From assembly GCA_963693315.1 (NCBI GenBank), contig CAVNZG010000977.1:186001-250000 (forward strand): DNA of 64,000 nucleotides. The letters are read 5' to 3'. The notes beneath the pieces were generated by a model that saw only the letters and a list, made by a program, of their open reading frames with translations, was not told where the DNA came from and made no database searches. Source of the DNA: Diogma glabrata. Taxonomy: Eukaryota; Arthropoda; Insecta; Diptera; Cylindrotomidae. Of the stretch, positions 1 through 14,460 are shown one piece after another. A program made the position numbers and the translations under genes. Every line of letters begins with the position of its first letter. Position 1 is the first letter of the stretch.

Positions 1-133
1 ACTCGCTGAATTGTGATTTTGAAACGAAACCACCCTCATACTTTAAGGTCATTGATATCGCTAACCAGAAAGGGCTGTGAAACCTAATTTTAAACGAAAT
101 ACGGTATCATACCGAAAAAGCAAGTTTACGATT
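1..133 (-). other. RG copy 1 3' untranslated region (partial)
   Basis: This non-coding stretch lies downstream of the copy 1 pol stop. It aligns with about 48890-49021 of copy 2, for example the shared ACCCTCATA and the flanking A-rich sequence. The rest of the 3' UTR and the 3' LTR are outside the window. Confidence 0.6.
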
Positions 134-2206
134 TCAGGCTCGAATGTCCTTGGAATGATAAACACCTCTGTGTTTGGAAACCAGGTCCTCCAGTTCGTAG
201 GCCGCGGTCCCTACTAACCTTATTACTCTGGCTTTAACAAGCTTCTGTGCAAGTTTAGCAGATAATTTCTTATCGCCATCACTCAATATAAAGTTTCTTC
301 GGAACACCGTATCACCTGGTTTAAAGAAGGTAACCCGAGCTCGCAGATTATACCTTTCAGCACTTTTGACGAATGCTTCGGCAGTTAAATCAAGAATTCG
401 AATTCGAATCTTGTTAAGATAATCAGGACGTATAATTGTTTCACCTGGTTCATGAAGGCAGTTCAGTCGTCGTAGCAAAGCATAAGAAGAACCGTGTGTC
501 ACCATAGGTATTCCAAACATTGCGAAATAGGGAGAGCATTTAAGAGTTTGGTGGAGAGAACAATGAAGTGCACAAGCGATCTCGCTCAAGTGCAGATTCC
601 ATTTAGCATGCTCCTCCTTTAAGTAGGCTCGAATACCCGATAAGACACTTCTATTCACTCGTTCGGAAGCGTTAGCTTGCGGTGAATATAACGCTAGTAA
701 TGTATGTTTCACTCCGTGCTTCGCCAAGAAATCTTCAAACAATTTAGATTTAAATTGAGTCCCATTATCGGACACAATTACTTCTGGACAACCAAATACA
801 TGAAAGACATTGGTAGCCAACAATTGACAAATTGGTTCAGCAGTTAGTTTCCGTAAAGGAAATAAAAATTGATATTTGGTTGCGTGATCTAATATCACCA
901 GAATAGCAATATTCCTGGCCTTTGAACGAGGGTAAGGGCCAAGAATATCGATGTATAGTCGCTGACCAATTCGTTCAGTTTTCATAGGAGATACCATGGG
1001 AGCACGAAGTGGAACATTGGGTGATTTGATTTCTTTACAAGTTTTACAATTGCTTATGAACGTTTCAACCTGGGTATGCATCCGAGGCCAGTAGTAAAAT
1101 CTACGGATATTATAAAGTGTTTTTGCTAAACCTCCATGAGATGAGGTAGGGGGACTGTGGGCCCTTGCAATACACTCGTCAGTGTATTCCTCAGGTAACC
1201 ACAATCTCCAAACCTCACTTTCAGAAGGAATATCGTGATCCAGACAAGCCAATCGTTTATAAACCCGACCAGAAATTACTTTCAGATCAGGCAGTGTACC
1301 GTCTGCTTCGGTAACCAGATTTACCAACTCCAAATATCGAGAAGTGTTGAAGAAAGGTGAGTTAAGATCAATATCAGGCACTAGACATAGTTCAGAAATG
1401 ATATCGACAGAGTCACGTCTCGATAGAGTGTCAGGAACAGTATTTTATTTTCCTTTTCGGTACTCAATATCAAAGACGTAACCCTGCAATTTCAAGCTCC
1501 AACGAGCCAATCGACCAGAAAGGTCTTTCTGTTGCATTAACCATTTTAATGAAGCATGGTCAGTTACAATCTTAAAGGCCTGACCCTCGACATACGCTCT
1601 AAATTTCTTTACTCCCAGTACGACGGCTAGACACTCTTTCTCACTAGTCGAGTAGTTGCGCTGCGCAGAATTAAGTTTTTTGGACATGTAAGCTATGGGA
1701 TGTTCCATACCGTCCATGTCACACTGAAGCAGTACACAACCTATACCGTCATTACTAGCGTCGCACTGGAGAGTAAAGGGTTTAGTATAGTCAGGGTTTA
1801 TTAGAACGGGTGCTGATACTAGAGCATTTGAGATTTATAAATGCTATTTCAGCTTCGGGTGTCCATACGAATTTATTAGAATTTTTCTTCAACAAATCTG
1901 ATATTGGAAAGGACATAGCAGAGAAATCAGATATAAAACGGCCATAATAACCCGCCATACCTAGGAATCGTCGAATCTATTTGGACGTGTAGGAAATTCA
2001 GAAATTGCCTGAGTTTTATCAGGATCGATTTTTAGCTTACCACCTCCCACGACATATCCCAAATATTTTACATCCGGCAAGAGAAACTTACTTTTTTCCA
2101 CATTTATCGTCAAGTTCGCACATCTGAGACACTGGGAGATATCTTCCAACAGTTTCAGATGGGCCCCAAAGGTATCTGTAACTATTAGAAGATCATCCAA
2201 GTATAC
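134..2206 (-). pseudogene. RG copy 1 pol, 3' half (end of RT, RNase H, integrase), broken
   Basis: This is the downstream half of pol, collinear with 49022-51106 of copy 2. The integrase part (134-1381, open for 415 aa) has the zinc-binding region ending CKTCKEIK, the first Asp in YIDILGP, the second in SDNGTQ and Glu in ASERVN, a normal DDE triad. An RNase H segment (1445-1717) ends in QGYVFDIEYRKGK. The RT fragment at 1961-2206 keeps YLDD followed by LLIVTDTF. Frame breaks lie between these parts, near 1382-1444 and 1718-1960. The reading frame is cut at 2206 by the inserted element 2207-9728, and the gene resumes at 9729. It is a non-functional remnant. Confidence 0.9.
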
Positions 2207-3480
2207 TATAACCTTTCTATACGGCACAGCGCTAAATTTTTTATTAATGTGTGGGACGGGCCCTTGCCACATATGGTCTTCGAAAAACAGTTTAATTCAT
2301 TTTCTTTTCAAAAAAATCACAACACACACAAAATAACACAACCCCTATTTAATACGAGAAATAAACACTGTACAAAAAGAAAACTATTAAATCACAAACA
2401 CAAAAAAATTATTTAAAACGTTATAATTTATATATTTATTCTCATTATATTTTTATTTACTACAAATTTTCGCAAATTTATTTCAATTGAAATTTTTTTT
2501 TTTATAAACTTTAAGCAAAGGAAAAATTATTAATTTATTTATAAAAAAATATAAAAAAAATACTCATAATTTTATGTTGGTCCAAGTCCCAATGATCACA
2601 ATAATATTCTTCTTCTAAATTTGTTTGTTGAAACCCAAGCTCTAAGCTGCAGCAAAACTTTTATATATTATTTTATTTTCTCCTTTATAGGTGTGCTGCT
2701 GTCCACCACCAAAACTGAATAGACTTTTATAATAATTTTAATTTCCATCCTGCCCAAATTATTCTATTCTCCAAAAAAAGTTATCTCCAATATACATATC
2801 TACATATATATATATATGGTCTGGTTGGTTGCCCTGCCTTATATCTTTTTGATTAAGGCATATGTTTTGTTCATCATAATTTTTGAATTTATCAACTTGC
2901 TTAAATATTTGATGAATGTATCCAGATCTTTCAACCAATGGTATTTGAGAGGCCCAAAATTCCTTAAAATTCTTCATGATAACTTGTATGTTTAATGTAC
3001 AATTGGTTTCAGTTACGATTTTAGTTCAGTTCATTTATTTGTTTATAAATTTCCTTTATTTTGTAGTTAACTTAACATAATTTTCTTAACAATTAAACAT
3101 AATAATCAATCTTCTTAAAGACTATTGTTTTAACTTTCCAAACATTTCAAATTTCTATAAAAAAGGAACAAACTGTTTATTTTATTTAGAATTTTTTTCT
3201 TCTTATTTTCTTTTTTAATTAAATTTAATAAATAAACGGAATTTTGATTTACATGAAAAATATGAGATAATATAAATTTTACTATGGTCAACAGAAAAAA
3301 ATCGTTAATTTGTCAATGAAAAAAAAAGTTACATTTGATTTAAAAAAAGATCGATTGAACAATAAAGAGAATTTAATTGATAAAATATCAGATTGAAAAA
3401 TGATTTGAAACAAACACAATTAACATATATTGAGCGGACTTGGCGAATGCCATTAACAAAATAATTCTTGTCGCGTTACA
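2207..3480 (-). repeat. 3' LTR of the non-coding LTR element
   Basis: This direct repeat matches 8273-9728 with scattered single-base differences. Its TA dinucleotide tract has only about eight units. A short minus-strand ORF at 2759-2977 recurs in the other LTR, but that follows from LTR identity and is not evidence of coding. Confidence 0.85.
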
Positions 3481-3497
3481 TCACACCATTGCTGGGT

Positions 3498-3573
3498 TTT
3501 CGAGAGCATTTTGTTGCATAACACCAAACAAAATAATACCAAACTAAAAAGTTGCAACAAAATGCTCTCGAAA
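3498..3573. other. Perfect 20-bp inverted repeat with 36-nt loop
   Basis: The arms 3498-3517 and 3554-3573 are exact reverse complements around GAGAGCATTTTG. The structure sits 17 bp inside the 3' LTR boundary, where a polypurine tract would be expected, and no clear tract is visible there. It may be an RNA hairpin near the start of plus-strand synthesis or a small independent palindrome. Confidence 0.7.
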
Positions 3574-4579
3574 GTTCCAGAAATAATGTGGATACTTTCG
3601 AATACCGCTTCCTTAAATTTTCTATAGATACCAAACACATGCAAATAAATAAATGTACAATTTAAGAAATACTTACACTTGGCCATACCAATAAATTTTT
3701 TAGTGAACAACAATAAATTAACATGATTATAAATTAATAAATAAATAAATTAAATAAATTAACATGCTTATATAGAAAACACCAAACACTACATGACTAT
3801 ATCTACCATAAATACTATAATTATAAATATCAGGCAGGAAACATTTTTTTCTTCCTTGAAAGCCCATCTGAGAAAACCAAGATTATTTACTGGACATAAC
3901 AGTGGCACTATATTATTGAAGAATGTGCAATTTGCGCTGTTATTTAAAAATGTTTCTAACCACAAGCCACCATGTTCCAAATATAATTTGAAAACTGGTG
4001 TTTTATGCTTAACATGCATGTTATACATGTTCTGTAGCATCCAAAAAAAACTTAATATTACATTCCCAAAAAAATAAACTAAATTGAACAAATGGACAAT
4101 TTTAACTCTTTTTGTTTTTTTCAAAAAAATTTTTGACTTAAGTATTGCGACGAGCGCTCACCTTAAGAATTGCCCACTGAACAGCAACATATTCCAAAAT
4201 AAGATTTGAAACAAGTTGCTCCCAGAAACTTAACCTATAATTTGTATACAAATACAAATACCAAAAACAAGTAGGATAACTAATTTATTTTCATGAGCGC
4301 GCTATGGGAAAACCAGACTATACTAGACCTATCATAGCGCCCTCACTTGAAAGCTATGCGACTAACGTAATGCTTTCAAGCAATACCCTACCGCATGCAT
4401 GGAAACTAAATTCCCATAAACTTACAACTAATTTGCAAAAGCAAGACCCAAAACTTAAACTACAATAAATTAAATAAATACTACAAAATATTTTCTTATA
4501 TTTTAAACATGCAAACATGCGACCAAAATATTCTAACACTAGCTTATCATTCATACACAATTTTGAAAATTCTAATTTA

Positions 4580-5823
4580 CCCTAGTAACAGAGAATTAGT
4601 GAATTCATACAATAGTTCATCATGAAAATCATCATTACATATTCAATGAAACGTATATGAGCTTGTGATGTGAATTCACTTATTTACTTTTGTATATGCT
4701 CTTCTCTTCTAATGAATGTTTCAATGAAAACCATGCTGAACTTCATTATAAATATCAGTATTATGGAACTCATGAAGTTATTGATGAATATCAGTATTAT
4801 GGAACTCATGAAGTTATTGATGAATATCAGTGTTATGGAACGCATGAAGTTATTGATGAATATCAGTATTATGGAACGCATGAAGTTATTGATGAATATC
4901 TATCGGAAACTCATGCATGATAAAACAGTGAGTTCATGAATGATCAATGAACTTCATCAGGGATTTCACTATCAACAAACCGACGAAATAATTAGTGAAT
5001 TTTCATAAAAGATTCATCACTGATGAAATGATAGAGTTCATTTACAAATTTCAACAGGCTCTTCACTACTATAGAATAGTCGAACTCATTGACTACTTAT
5101 TTATTATAATCGAAATCAATTATGGAGTCAGTGAAATCAATGTGAACGTAGAGCGTAAAACCCGTACAGAATATTTAGAATAAAAATAGTATAGAACACC
5201 GAATAAAATATAGAACAAATGAAAATTGTTGGATTTTAAAAGCCATTTTCATGTTTTAAACTAGAATTTTATTAATTATAAATTTTTTGAGGCATTAAAA
5301 TTAATTTAATAAAGCATTAATATTTTTTAAGGAGATGGTTCTTCCTTCTTCCTCTATGATTTAGTCACGTCAGTTTTTTCCTGAAATTAAAAACTATTAT
5401 AACAAAAAATTATTGTTCTGCAGCTTCTTCGATTTTCTGTACCGTTAATCACTGATTTGTATATTGTTTTTCAACACAATATTTCACTTTTAACCAAAAA
5501 CTGACAAAAATCACAAAGTTGCACCTCTAAACGTAAAAACAAAACTAGAAAAAATTTGTTGACTATGTTTACAAGATATATCAAAAAGAATCATAAAATG
5601 CAATGAGAGTAAAGAGAGGGAGTAAAAAATGTTAGTTGCTGATAATTATCATGAAAGTAATTAAGAACTTCATCAAAATATTCATCGCAGGATCACTTAT
5701 TTATTTCTTTTAAGAAATATAATGAAAATATCATCAATACTTCAATATTTTTTGCTTATCTGTGGTTGTTTAATATTTTTTTTTAAATTGTATTAGTAAA
5801 CTGGTGAACAATTTTTACTAGGG
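4580..5823. repeat. 1.24-kb repeat unit, first of two direct copies inside the non-coding element
   Basis: The unit starts CCCTAGTAAC and ends TTTACTAGGG, so its ends are short inverted repeats of 8-9 bp. A second copy lies at 5888-7050 in the same orientation after 64 bp. TA flanks both sides of this unit. The interior includes a 36-bp tandem array and no convincing gene. A non-autonomous DNA transposon is one explanation, and a segmental duplication inside the element is another. Confidence 0.65.
4755..4898. repeat. 36-bp tandem repeat, four units
   Basis: Each unit reads TATCAGTATTATGGAAC followed by an ACTCATGAAGTTATTGATGAA-like half. The second large repeat has three units (about 6057-6166). 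Because 36 is a multiple of three, several frames stay open and give repetitive ORFs, which are not treated as genes. Confidence 0.85.
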
Positions 5824-5887
5824 TAGCTAACAAAAAAAAACGAAAAGTTATATATGCGACAGCACAAACACATTGCAACAAAACTAA

Positions 5888-7050
5888 CCCTAGTAACAGA
5901 GAATTAGTGAATTCATACAATAGTTCATCATGAAAATCATCATTACCTATTCAATGAATCGTATATGAGCTTGTGATGTGAATTCACTTATTTACTTTTG
6001 TATATGCTCTTCTCTTCTAATGAATGTTTCAATGAAAACCATGCTGAACTTCATTATGAATATCAGTATTATGGAACTCATGAAGTTATTGATGAATATC
6101 AGTATTATAGAACTCATGAAGTTATTGATGAATATCAGTATTATGGAACGCATGAAGTTATTGATGAATATCTATCGGAAACTCATGAATGATAAAACAG
6201 TGAGTTCATGAATGATCAATGAACTTCATCAGGGATTTCACTACCAACAAACCGACGAAATAATTAGTGAATTTTCATAAAAGATTCATCTCACTGATGA
6301 AATGATAGACATTGATTACTTATTTATTATAATCGAAATCAATTATGGAGTTGAAATCAATGAAATCAATGTGAACATAGAGCGTAAAACCCGTACAGAA
6401 TATTTAGAATAAAAATTGTATAGAACACAGAATAAAATATAGAACAAATGAAAATTGTGGTATTTTAAAAGCCATTTTCATGTTTAAAACTAGAATTTTA
6501 CTAATTATAAATTTTTTGTGCATTAAAATTAATTTAATAAAGCATTAATATTTTTTAAGGAGACGGTTCTTCCTTCTTCCTCTATGATTTAGTCACGTCA
6601 GTTTTTTCCTGAAATTAAAAACTATTATAACAAAAAATTATTGTTCTGCAGCTTCTTCGATTTTCTGTACCGTTAATCACTGATTTGTATATTGTTTTTC
6701 AACACAATATTTCACTTTTAACCAAAAAGTGACAAAAATCACAAAGTTGCACCTCTAAACGTAAAAACAAAACTAGAAAAAATTTGTTGACTATGTTTAC
6801 AAGATATATCAAAAAGAATCATAAAATGCAATGAGAGTAAAGAGGGGAGTAAAAAATGTTAGTTGCTGATAATTATCATGAAAGTAATTAAGAACTTCAT
6901 CAAAATATTCATCGCAGGATCACTTATTTATTTCTTTTAAGAAATACAATGAAAATATCATCAATACTTCAATATTTTTTGCTTATCTGTAGTTGTGTAA
7001 TATTTTTTTTTAAATTGTATTAGTAAACTGGTGAACAATTTCTACTAGGG
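5888..7050. repeat. 1.16-kb repeat unit, second direct copy
   Basis: This copy is nearly the same as 4580-5823, with the same CCCTAGTA/TACTAGGG ends. It has three rather than four 36-bp units and a short deletion near 6305-6360. The flanking dinucleotide is AA on both sides, unlike the TA of the first copy, so the target-site rule is unresolved. Confidence 0.65.
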
Positions 7051-8250
7051 AACCTAATTGATACAAGCACAAAACACATTAAAAGGGTATCATATTTAAT
7101 AATTATGATTAACACAGAACACATTAAAACAATAAAAAAATTTTTAAATTTATCACATGTACCAGAAGATTTAAATAATATATGCATATTGAGCGAAGGT
7201 AATTAACATATGACATACAAATACTTATGCAAAACACAAGAATTGGAACAATAGAGCCAAAGTAATATTTATATATTTATTTTAGCAAGGATTTAAATAT
7301 TCAATAATCAACACCCAAAATTTTTCTGCTTAGGTAAAATTTCGCATAAAAATGTGAAACCAATTTGAATGCCTAAATTATAAATTTTCCAATAAATTTT
7401 CAAACAATTATAAATGCTAAATAAATCGTCGAAATTAAAGAGATTTAACAAAATGTATATACCAATTAATATATATAATAATACCTTAATTTCCAGCAAT
7501 TCCATGTAAACCATGACAACCGGTATTAGAAACGGGTCCTCATATTCTGTCCTCCTTGGTACATTTCTTGTAATTCTTGTATTTCAATTACTTCTCTAAT
7601 TTTTCATCTTCTTTTCCACAAGTATATCACAATTTTGCACAAAACTTAAAATTAATAAACACAAATACAACACAAATGCTACCCTATAAACTTGTTAATA
7701 AACACTTTGTAATAACAACAATTCACTATACACCATAAATACAATTCACTAGTACATGTGCTGTGTACTTTATTCGAAATCATGCTTTTTCTAGAATGTT
7801 TTTTTAAAAAGAATAAATAACACTTACATGCAAACTGATTTTTTAACATAACTGTAACATTACAAAAAAACACTCACATGCAAATTATTTTTTTAACATA
7901 ACTTTAAATATAAATTAACAAAAAAAAAATCACTGTAGCTTATACTAAATAATAACTGAACACTGAATCAACTTTACTGCAAAAAAAAACACAAAATTAC
8001 TTGCACCTTAACCTAAAAAATATAAATTAATAATTAGTATAACGTGTACCCACAATTCACTGTTCGCATATAAACTTCACAAATAACATGCTTTACAAAA
8101 AAAGACCAATAAACAAGTATAACTGTACTAATAGTTTTCTTTACAACACCAAAAAAACATAAAAACTAAAGAAAATGAAAAGAACTGTTTTATCTGACAA
8201 CTATTTTACCTGACCATACCTGACAAAGCTGGAGTTTTTTCTGGAGGTGT

Positions 8251-8268
8251 CCCCGCAATGGGATGCCA
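8251..8268 (-). promoter_or_regulatory. Primer-binding site of the non-coding LTR element
   Basis: The minus strand reads TGGCATCCCATTGCGGGG four bases after the 5' LTR end. The TGG start pairs with the CCA end of a tRNA. The layout resembles the RG site TGGCGCCCAACGTGGGGC, which suggests a related priming system. The tRNA itself is not identified. Confidence 0.7.
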
Positions 8269-8272
8269 AATA

Positions 8273-9728
<1,456 letters not shown>

Positions 9729-11211
9729 ATACGAAGACGCACGACTTGAGATGTGGAGGAGTTACTTGGTCCATTAATTTAGTCATTGTCTGCGGCGCAT
9801 TGCACATTCCGAAAGGCATTCTTACGAACTGATACAATGGCCGCCCTGGGACCGTAAAAGCAGTTTTCTCTCGTGAGTGTTTTTCTAGAGGTATCTGCCA
9901 AAAAGCGTCTTTCAGATCCAAACTGGAAATGAAATTACTTTGTGGCAGACGACTCAAAATTCCATCTATCTGTCGAAGGGGGTATGCATCCTTTTTAGTG
10001 ACAGTGTTGACCTTTCTGCTGTCCAAACAAAGACGATTTTTCCCAGGTTTGCGAATTAAGACCACAGGATTCGACCAAGGACTGTTAGAGACCTCTATAA
10101 TACCCAGAGATAACATTCTATCCAGTTCTTCTCCCATCAGTTTCTCAATGGCGGGCGAAATCGGATAGTGACGTTGCTTGATGGGAGCTGCAGTCCCCAC
10201 ATCAATCACATGTTCTATCAAATGTGTTCGACCCAGACCCATTTTCGAAAATGATGGTAGAAGTTGAATAGCGTTTTGTAAGCGTTCCTGGTTGTCCATA
10301 GACAAATCTGAAATTACTGACTCCGTAGTCGAAAATGTAGGGAAGTTAAATATTGGGTTAAACAAGCCAAAAGCATTAAAGAAATCTATACCTAAGTATA
10401 GATCTTGGGTTAGAGACGGGATAACGAACACATCCAGTGACCTGACTTGGTTCATAAACGAAATCTTTGTTTTTACAAATCCCAAGATCTTCTGTCTTTG
10501 GCCATCGGCAGTACGAACTACTGCAGATGAATAAGTCAGAAGGTCTGGAGTTTGCACGATTTCTTTGGCAAAATCACCACCAATTACAGTCAAGGATGCG
10601 CCACTATCCAACAGTCCAGTAAGCTGTTTACCCAATATTGACACTGTGGCATAAGATCTCGCATCGTTTGCCAATTTCACAATAGAGGAAATTGTTTTTT
10701 ATTTAAACAAACGTCGTTGTTGCCAATAAATACGAGAACGGAGCGCAGAGCGCGTTGGAGGTTTCAAATATGATAATGAGTCTATAAAGATGTTTGAGCG
10801 TATTTTCAAGTATTCCTTCAATCGTTGTTGGAACGATTTGATTTTGGTCCATAATGGTGGTGGTTCAGTATGATCGGGTGTACGTTTCAATGATTTCACA
10901 TTAGTATCATGAGTGGGTACCACATCATCAAAAGTCGTATTTATAATCGGTGTTTCAGGAGCGAAGGTATTAAAACTTTCAGCAGGCCCGTTATGGTTCG
11001 AATTAATGACAGGTGGTGTGTTCAAAGAGTTATCCAATGAATCGGAGGTTGAAGCTGAGTTCGACAATGCGTCATAAAGAAATGGGTTATTAGACGAAAT
11101 AATTGTAGGATCTGGAGACAAACTATTTTTAGGCTCAGATGAGTCTAAGATGTGTCCTGGGAGCGAGAAAAGGTGTTGGGATTCTGGCCCCCCCTTCGGT
11201 TTCCCCGACAA
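9729..11211 (-). pseudogene. RG copy 1 pol, 5' half (linker, protease, RT start), broken
   Basis: This is the upstream half of pol, collinear with 51100-52510 of copy 2. The segment 10699-11211 is the N-terminal linker after the gag-pol frameshift. The segment 9729-10680 contains the aspartic protease motif LLDSGASLTV and the RT region with LDLKDAFWQIPL and MPFGMCNAPQTM. The two segments are in the same frame, separated by an in-frame TAA at about 10696-10698 where copy 2 has a serine codon. The gene is cut at 9729 by the inserted LTR element, just before YLDD, and resumes at 2206. Confidence 0.9.
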
Positions 11212-12621
11212 TTTTCACAATTAGGACACAATACATCGTCTTTTCCAAATCCCCAACAAAACAAACGTTGTGCTTCACGACAATCGTGCCACCGATGACC
11301 AGATCGTTTGCAGTTCCAACAAATAGTTGAACTGGTTATTCGTTTCATATTCGGGGCTGACTGTATTGCTGCAAGTTCATTAGATACAATTGGTAATGAC
11401 TCGGTTGGCAATTCACTAATTTGAATTCGAGAAAATTCACTGTCTAAATCCACCTCAGACACAGGTCTAGAGGGTCTGATATTATAGTCGCGCGGTCTGG
11501 CTACTGATTCGGCCCATAATTTTTCTCTGTCACGACAGAGCTGGCGCAGATGTTCCAATCCATAAATGGTGACATATAGCAGCTCCTTGCGAATCTCCAA
11601 ACGCAAGTTATTTCGGATCAGTGATAGCAATTCGGCATCTGACATCGGTATTCTTAGTTTATCCGCCAGTCGATATATGGATTGTAAAAATTCATCAAAT
11701 AGTTCGGTGGGTCTCTGTTTCCTAGACCTCATCCGCTCCTTCACTTCTTCGTCCGTCTGCCGGTCCTGAAATTCTATTCGGAGCGCATGACACAAGTCAT
11801 TCCAAATAAGCTGTCGGTTCTGGCGAAAATATCTCCAGAACCAATCAGCTGCCCGATCGGTGAACAACAGGTACAGACAACGGGTGACAATAGTGAAGTC
11901 ACTGTTCAAACACATCTCCGTCAGCCGCTCTATTCTGAAGATGAACGCTTCAACATCTAGACCATCGGGTCTACCTGAGAACGTTACGTTCCAATTCCTA
12001 ATTGTTATAGAGTGCTGTTCGAGATGTGTTCGCATTCTGGCAGGAACAGGAGAGGGGCGAACAGTTCAGCTCTTCTGCCGAGAGTTCTTCTGGTGCCAGT
12101 ACTTCGGGTGCAGGAGGATGGTTTTGGACTATTGAGTCTCTTAATGCAGCCATTTCTAGATCCACCTGAGCATGTACGATCTTACGCGAAGCTCTTGCCA
12201 CGGCAGCAGCTTCACCTTGCTCAAGACACCTCTGGGCCGGGTCACTTCTAATTATGTTGGTGTGACGGGGAGGAAGAGGTCCACTTGGTACCCGAGTCGT
12301 TGATAGTTGATTACCCGCGCTGAATCGCCGTTGTTGCAACTCGGCTGCGAGAGCTCGAGTGTATGGTCGTTGAGGTGGCGGCACGACAGTGTAATTATTT
12401 TTTTCTGTTCCTCGAGGCAACCGTTGTAGGTCAGCACGCTCGCAAGCGGCTCGACATATCGGGCAGGTATTATGCTGCAACAACCAATCGTTAAGGCAGA
12501 TGTCATGGAACAGGTGGTTACACCGAGTAAGGATTTTAACGTCTGCCGGTACTATCTCATGCTGACAGACCGCACAGGAGCTGGATCTGTCTGAAACGTC
12601 AATCCTATCTATGGCCGACAT
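11145..12621 (-). pseudogene. RG copy 1 gag with N-terminal RING-H2 finger, frameshifted
   Basis: The first segment (11998-12621) starts MSAIDRIDV and carries a full C3H2C3 RING: CAVC, then TRCNHLFHDIC, then CPIC. The second segment (11145-12035), in another frame, has the capsid-like region around ADWFWRYFRQN and the knuckle CWNCKRSGHRWHDC. Copy 2 encodes both in one 521-aa protein, so copy 1 has a frameshift near 12000-12035 with some sequence lost between. Within the 41-residue RING only three residues differ from copy 2, while the following proline-rich part has diverged strongly. The second zinc cluster reads CWGFGKDD here and CWGCGKDD in copy 2, so one cysteine is lost. Confidence 0.9.
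11187..11193 (-). other. Gag-pol -1 frameshift heptamer (copy 1)
   Basis: The minus strand has G GGG GGC, a canonical X XXY YYZ slippery site, in the same place as in copy 2 (52486-52492). It survives although the surrounding gag and pol are decayed. Confidence 0.65.
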
Positions 12622-14336
12622 TATGATTATTCAAAACACAAACCGCTGTGCAACACTTGACCAATCAAAAGCAAAAAGGTGGAGGGTAAAGAGCTAACTA
12701 TTGCTGACGGTGAAATAATACGAAAAATTGATTATTCTTGGAAATACAAAAAAAATTTTATCACTGGTTGAGTTATAGAGACAATTGTTAGACTAGCTAT
12801 TGCTGACGGTGAAATGTACAATAAAACTATTATTCGTGATCAAGCTGGTACTTGACCAAACAATCGAAAAGGTTGAGATACGAAAGAAAATAATTATACT
12901 AATGCTATTGTAGACGGTGGTATTTATAAACTGTTCAGAATCAATTACGGGGGAGACTGGGTTCCCGGGACGCAAAGGTCACTAAATACAAAAAAAAATG
13001 TGAGGAAGTTGAGAGAAAATCGGTAATCTATACTATGGAAAAGCGGTGGTAGAAATAAATCTTTCTGATTCAATTACTAAATCAATAATTAATCAGAAAG
13101 GTGGTGAGATGCGAGAAAACCAGTATACTATAATATTGCAGACGATGGGATTCGAAATAATGGTTGACTTTCAACAAACAACAAAAATTGATAAGGTGAA
13201 GCCTCTAGAGGAAATAATTATTCTAAGCTATGACAGAAGATGGCGTTATCACAAAAAAAATTTTCGGACTCAAAGTCACTCGAACTACGAGGAAATATAA
13301 CCAAATTAGCGCGGCAAGCCTCCCGGTTCGGCAAGAAAGTAATATAAGATTGATATATATACAAAAATTATCCTAACATGCAATAATTTAGAACCTTAAA
13401 TTAACATGCAGCTGAATACTGATTTGAATGTTTTACTAACACAAAAAAGACAGAAACAAAAAATTCACTACCCCAACTGAGAGGGAGATTTCTCACGGAA
13501 TTCGATAGCACGGAATCCTCGAATTTAGGTAGGAAATTCCTTCTTTCCCCTTTTCTCTTTCTTTTAACCTATAGCAAACTTAAACTAAAATTTTTCTTTT
13601 TTGTTTTTTTTTTTTTTGTTTTGGTTACTTAATATACTTAGATTTACTTGGTGACGTCGATGTTATGATGTGGACATATTTCACTTTCATTTATTTGTTA
13701 ATCCTCTTTAGTTGCCTGGTATTGATGACAAGCTATTAGTTTCCTTTTATATGAATTTTATCTTATTTATTTTCCTGTTGTATTTATTAATATATTTTTG
13801 GTTTTTGTATTGTCGTCGGACCTAAAATTTTGGAGAAGGAAAGCATTAGTATCTGGTAATACCAGCAGTTTTATTTATTTCTTAATTATTTTATTTATGT
13901 CTTTATTTATTTCTTTTCTTATTTATTATTTTAATTATTTATAAGTATTTATTTATTATTAATTTTATAAATTGTTCATTGACGGACGGAGGACGGACGG
14001 ACCAACCATGGGGGGGGGGGGGGTGTTCATCACTCTTGGGTTGGAGATGGTGATCGCCGTTCTTTCATTACTAATTTATAGGTTTTGAATGTTTTTATAT
14101 AAGGGACCAAAGAAAATTGAAAGAAACTACGTTAAAGGATGGGATTAGGTAAAGGAAAGGGAACTAGATGGGATGGGTAAGGATAGGTTAAGGTAGGGTG
14201 GGAAAGGAATAAGATGGGGTATGCGCTGATGGTGTCTCACCCAGTGGACGAGTGCTGATGGGATGGTCAGAAGATAAATCCTCTGAACCATCATTCAATC
14301 AATCAACACTCGCCAACTAGCCTAGCGAGAAGCTAT

Positions 14337-14460
14337 GACCTGAGTTGATCCAGTCAACCACGGCATGAAGGCTGAGCGGACATCTTCCCTCAGTAGCTGA
14401 TCGGGCTACTTTGGAAAATGCCCCCCAGTATCATCCATGGGGAACCGAACAACTCAGGCC
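14337..14460 (-). ncRNA. Long-range stem in the RG leader RNA (copy 1)
   Basis: The arms are 14337-14346 and 14451-14460. Read as minus-strand RNA they are GGCCUGAGUU and AACUCAGGUC, which pair over ten positions with one G-U pair. Copy 2 pairs GAUCUGAGUU with AACUCAGAUC, so one U-A pair became C-G and one A-U became G-U. This is a cis element of the element's RNA, not a separate gene. Confidence 0.55.

Noticed and set aside
2759..2977. Small ORF in the LTR of the non-coding element, repeated at 8828-9226
   Set aside because: It recurs only because LTRs are copies of each other, and no domain is visible.
3789..4124. Hydrophobic minus-strand ORF in the non-coding element
   Set aside because: An overlapping plus-strand frame is also open, and neither shows a motif or family resemblance.
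4670..6211. Repetitive ORFs in both 1.2-kb units
   Set aside because: The 36-bp repeat keeps several frames open on both strands at once, which is typical of non-coding arrays.
13046..13300. Plus-strand 84-codon ORF in the RG copy 1 leader
   Set aside because: It is antisense to the element, AT-rich, and not kept open in copy 2.
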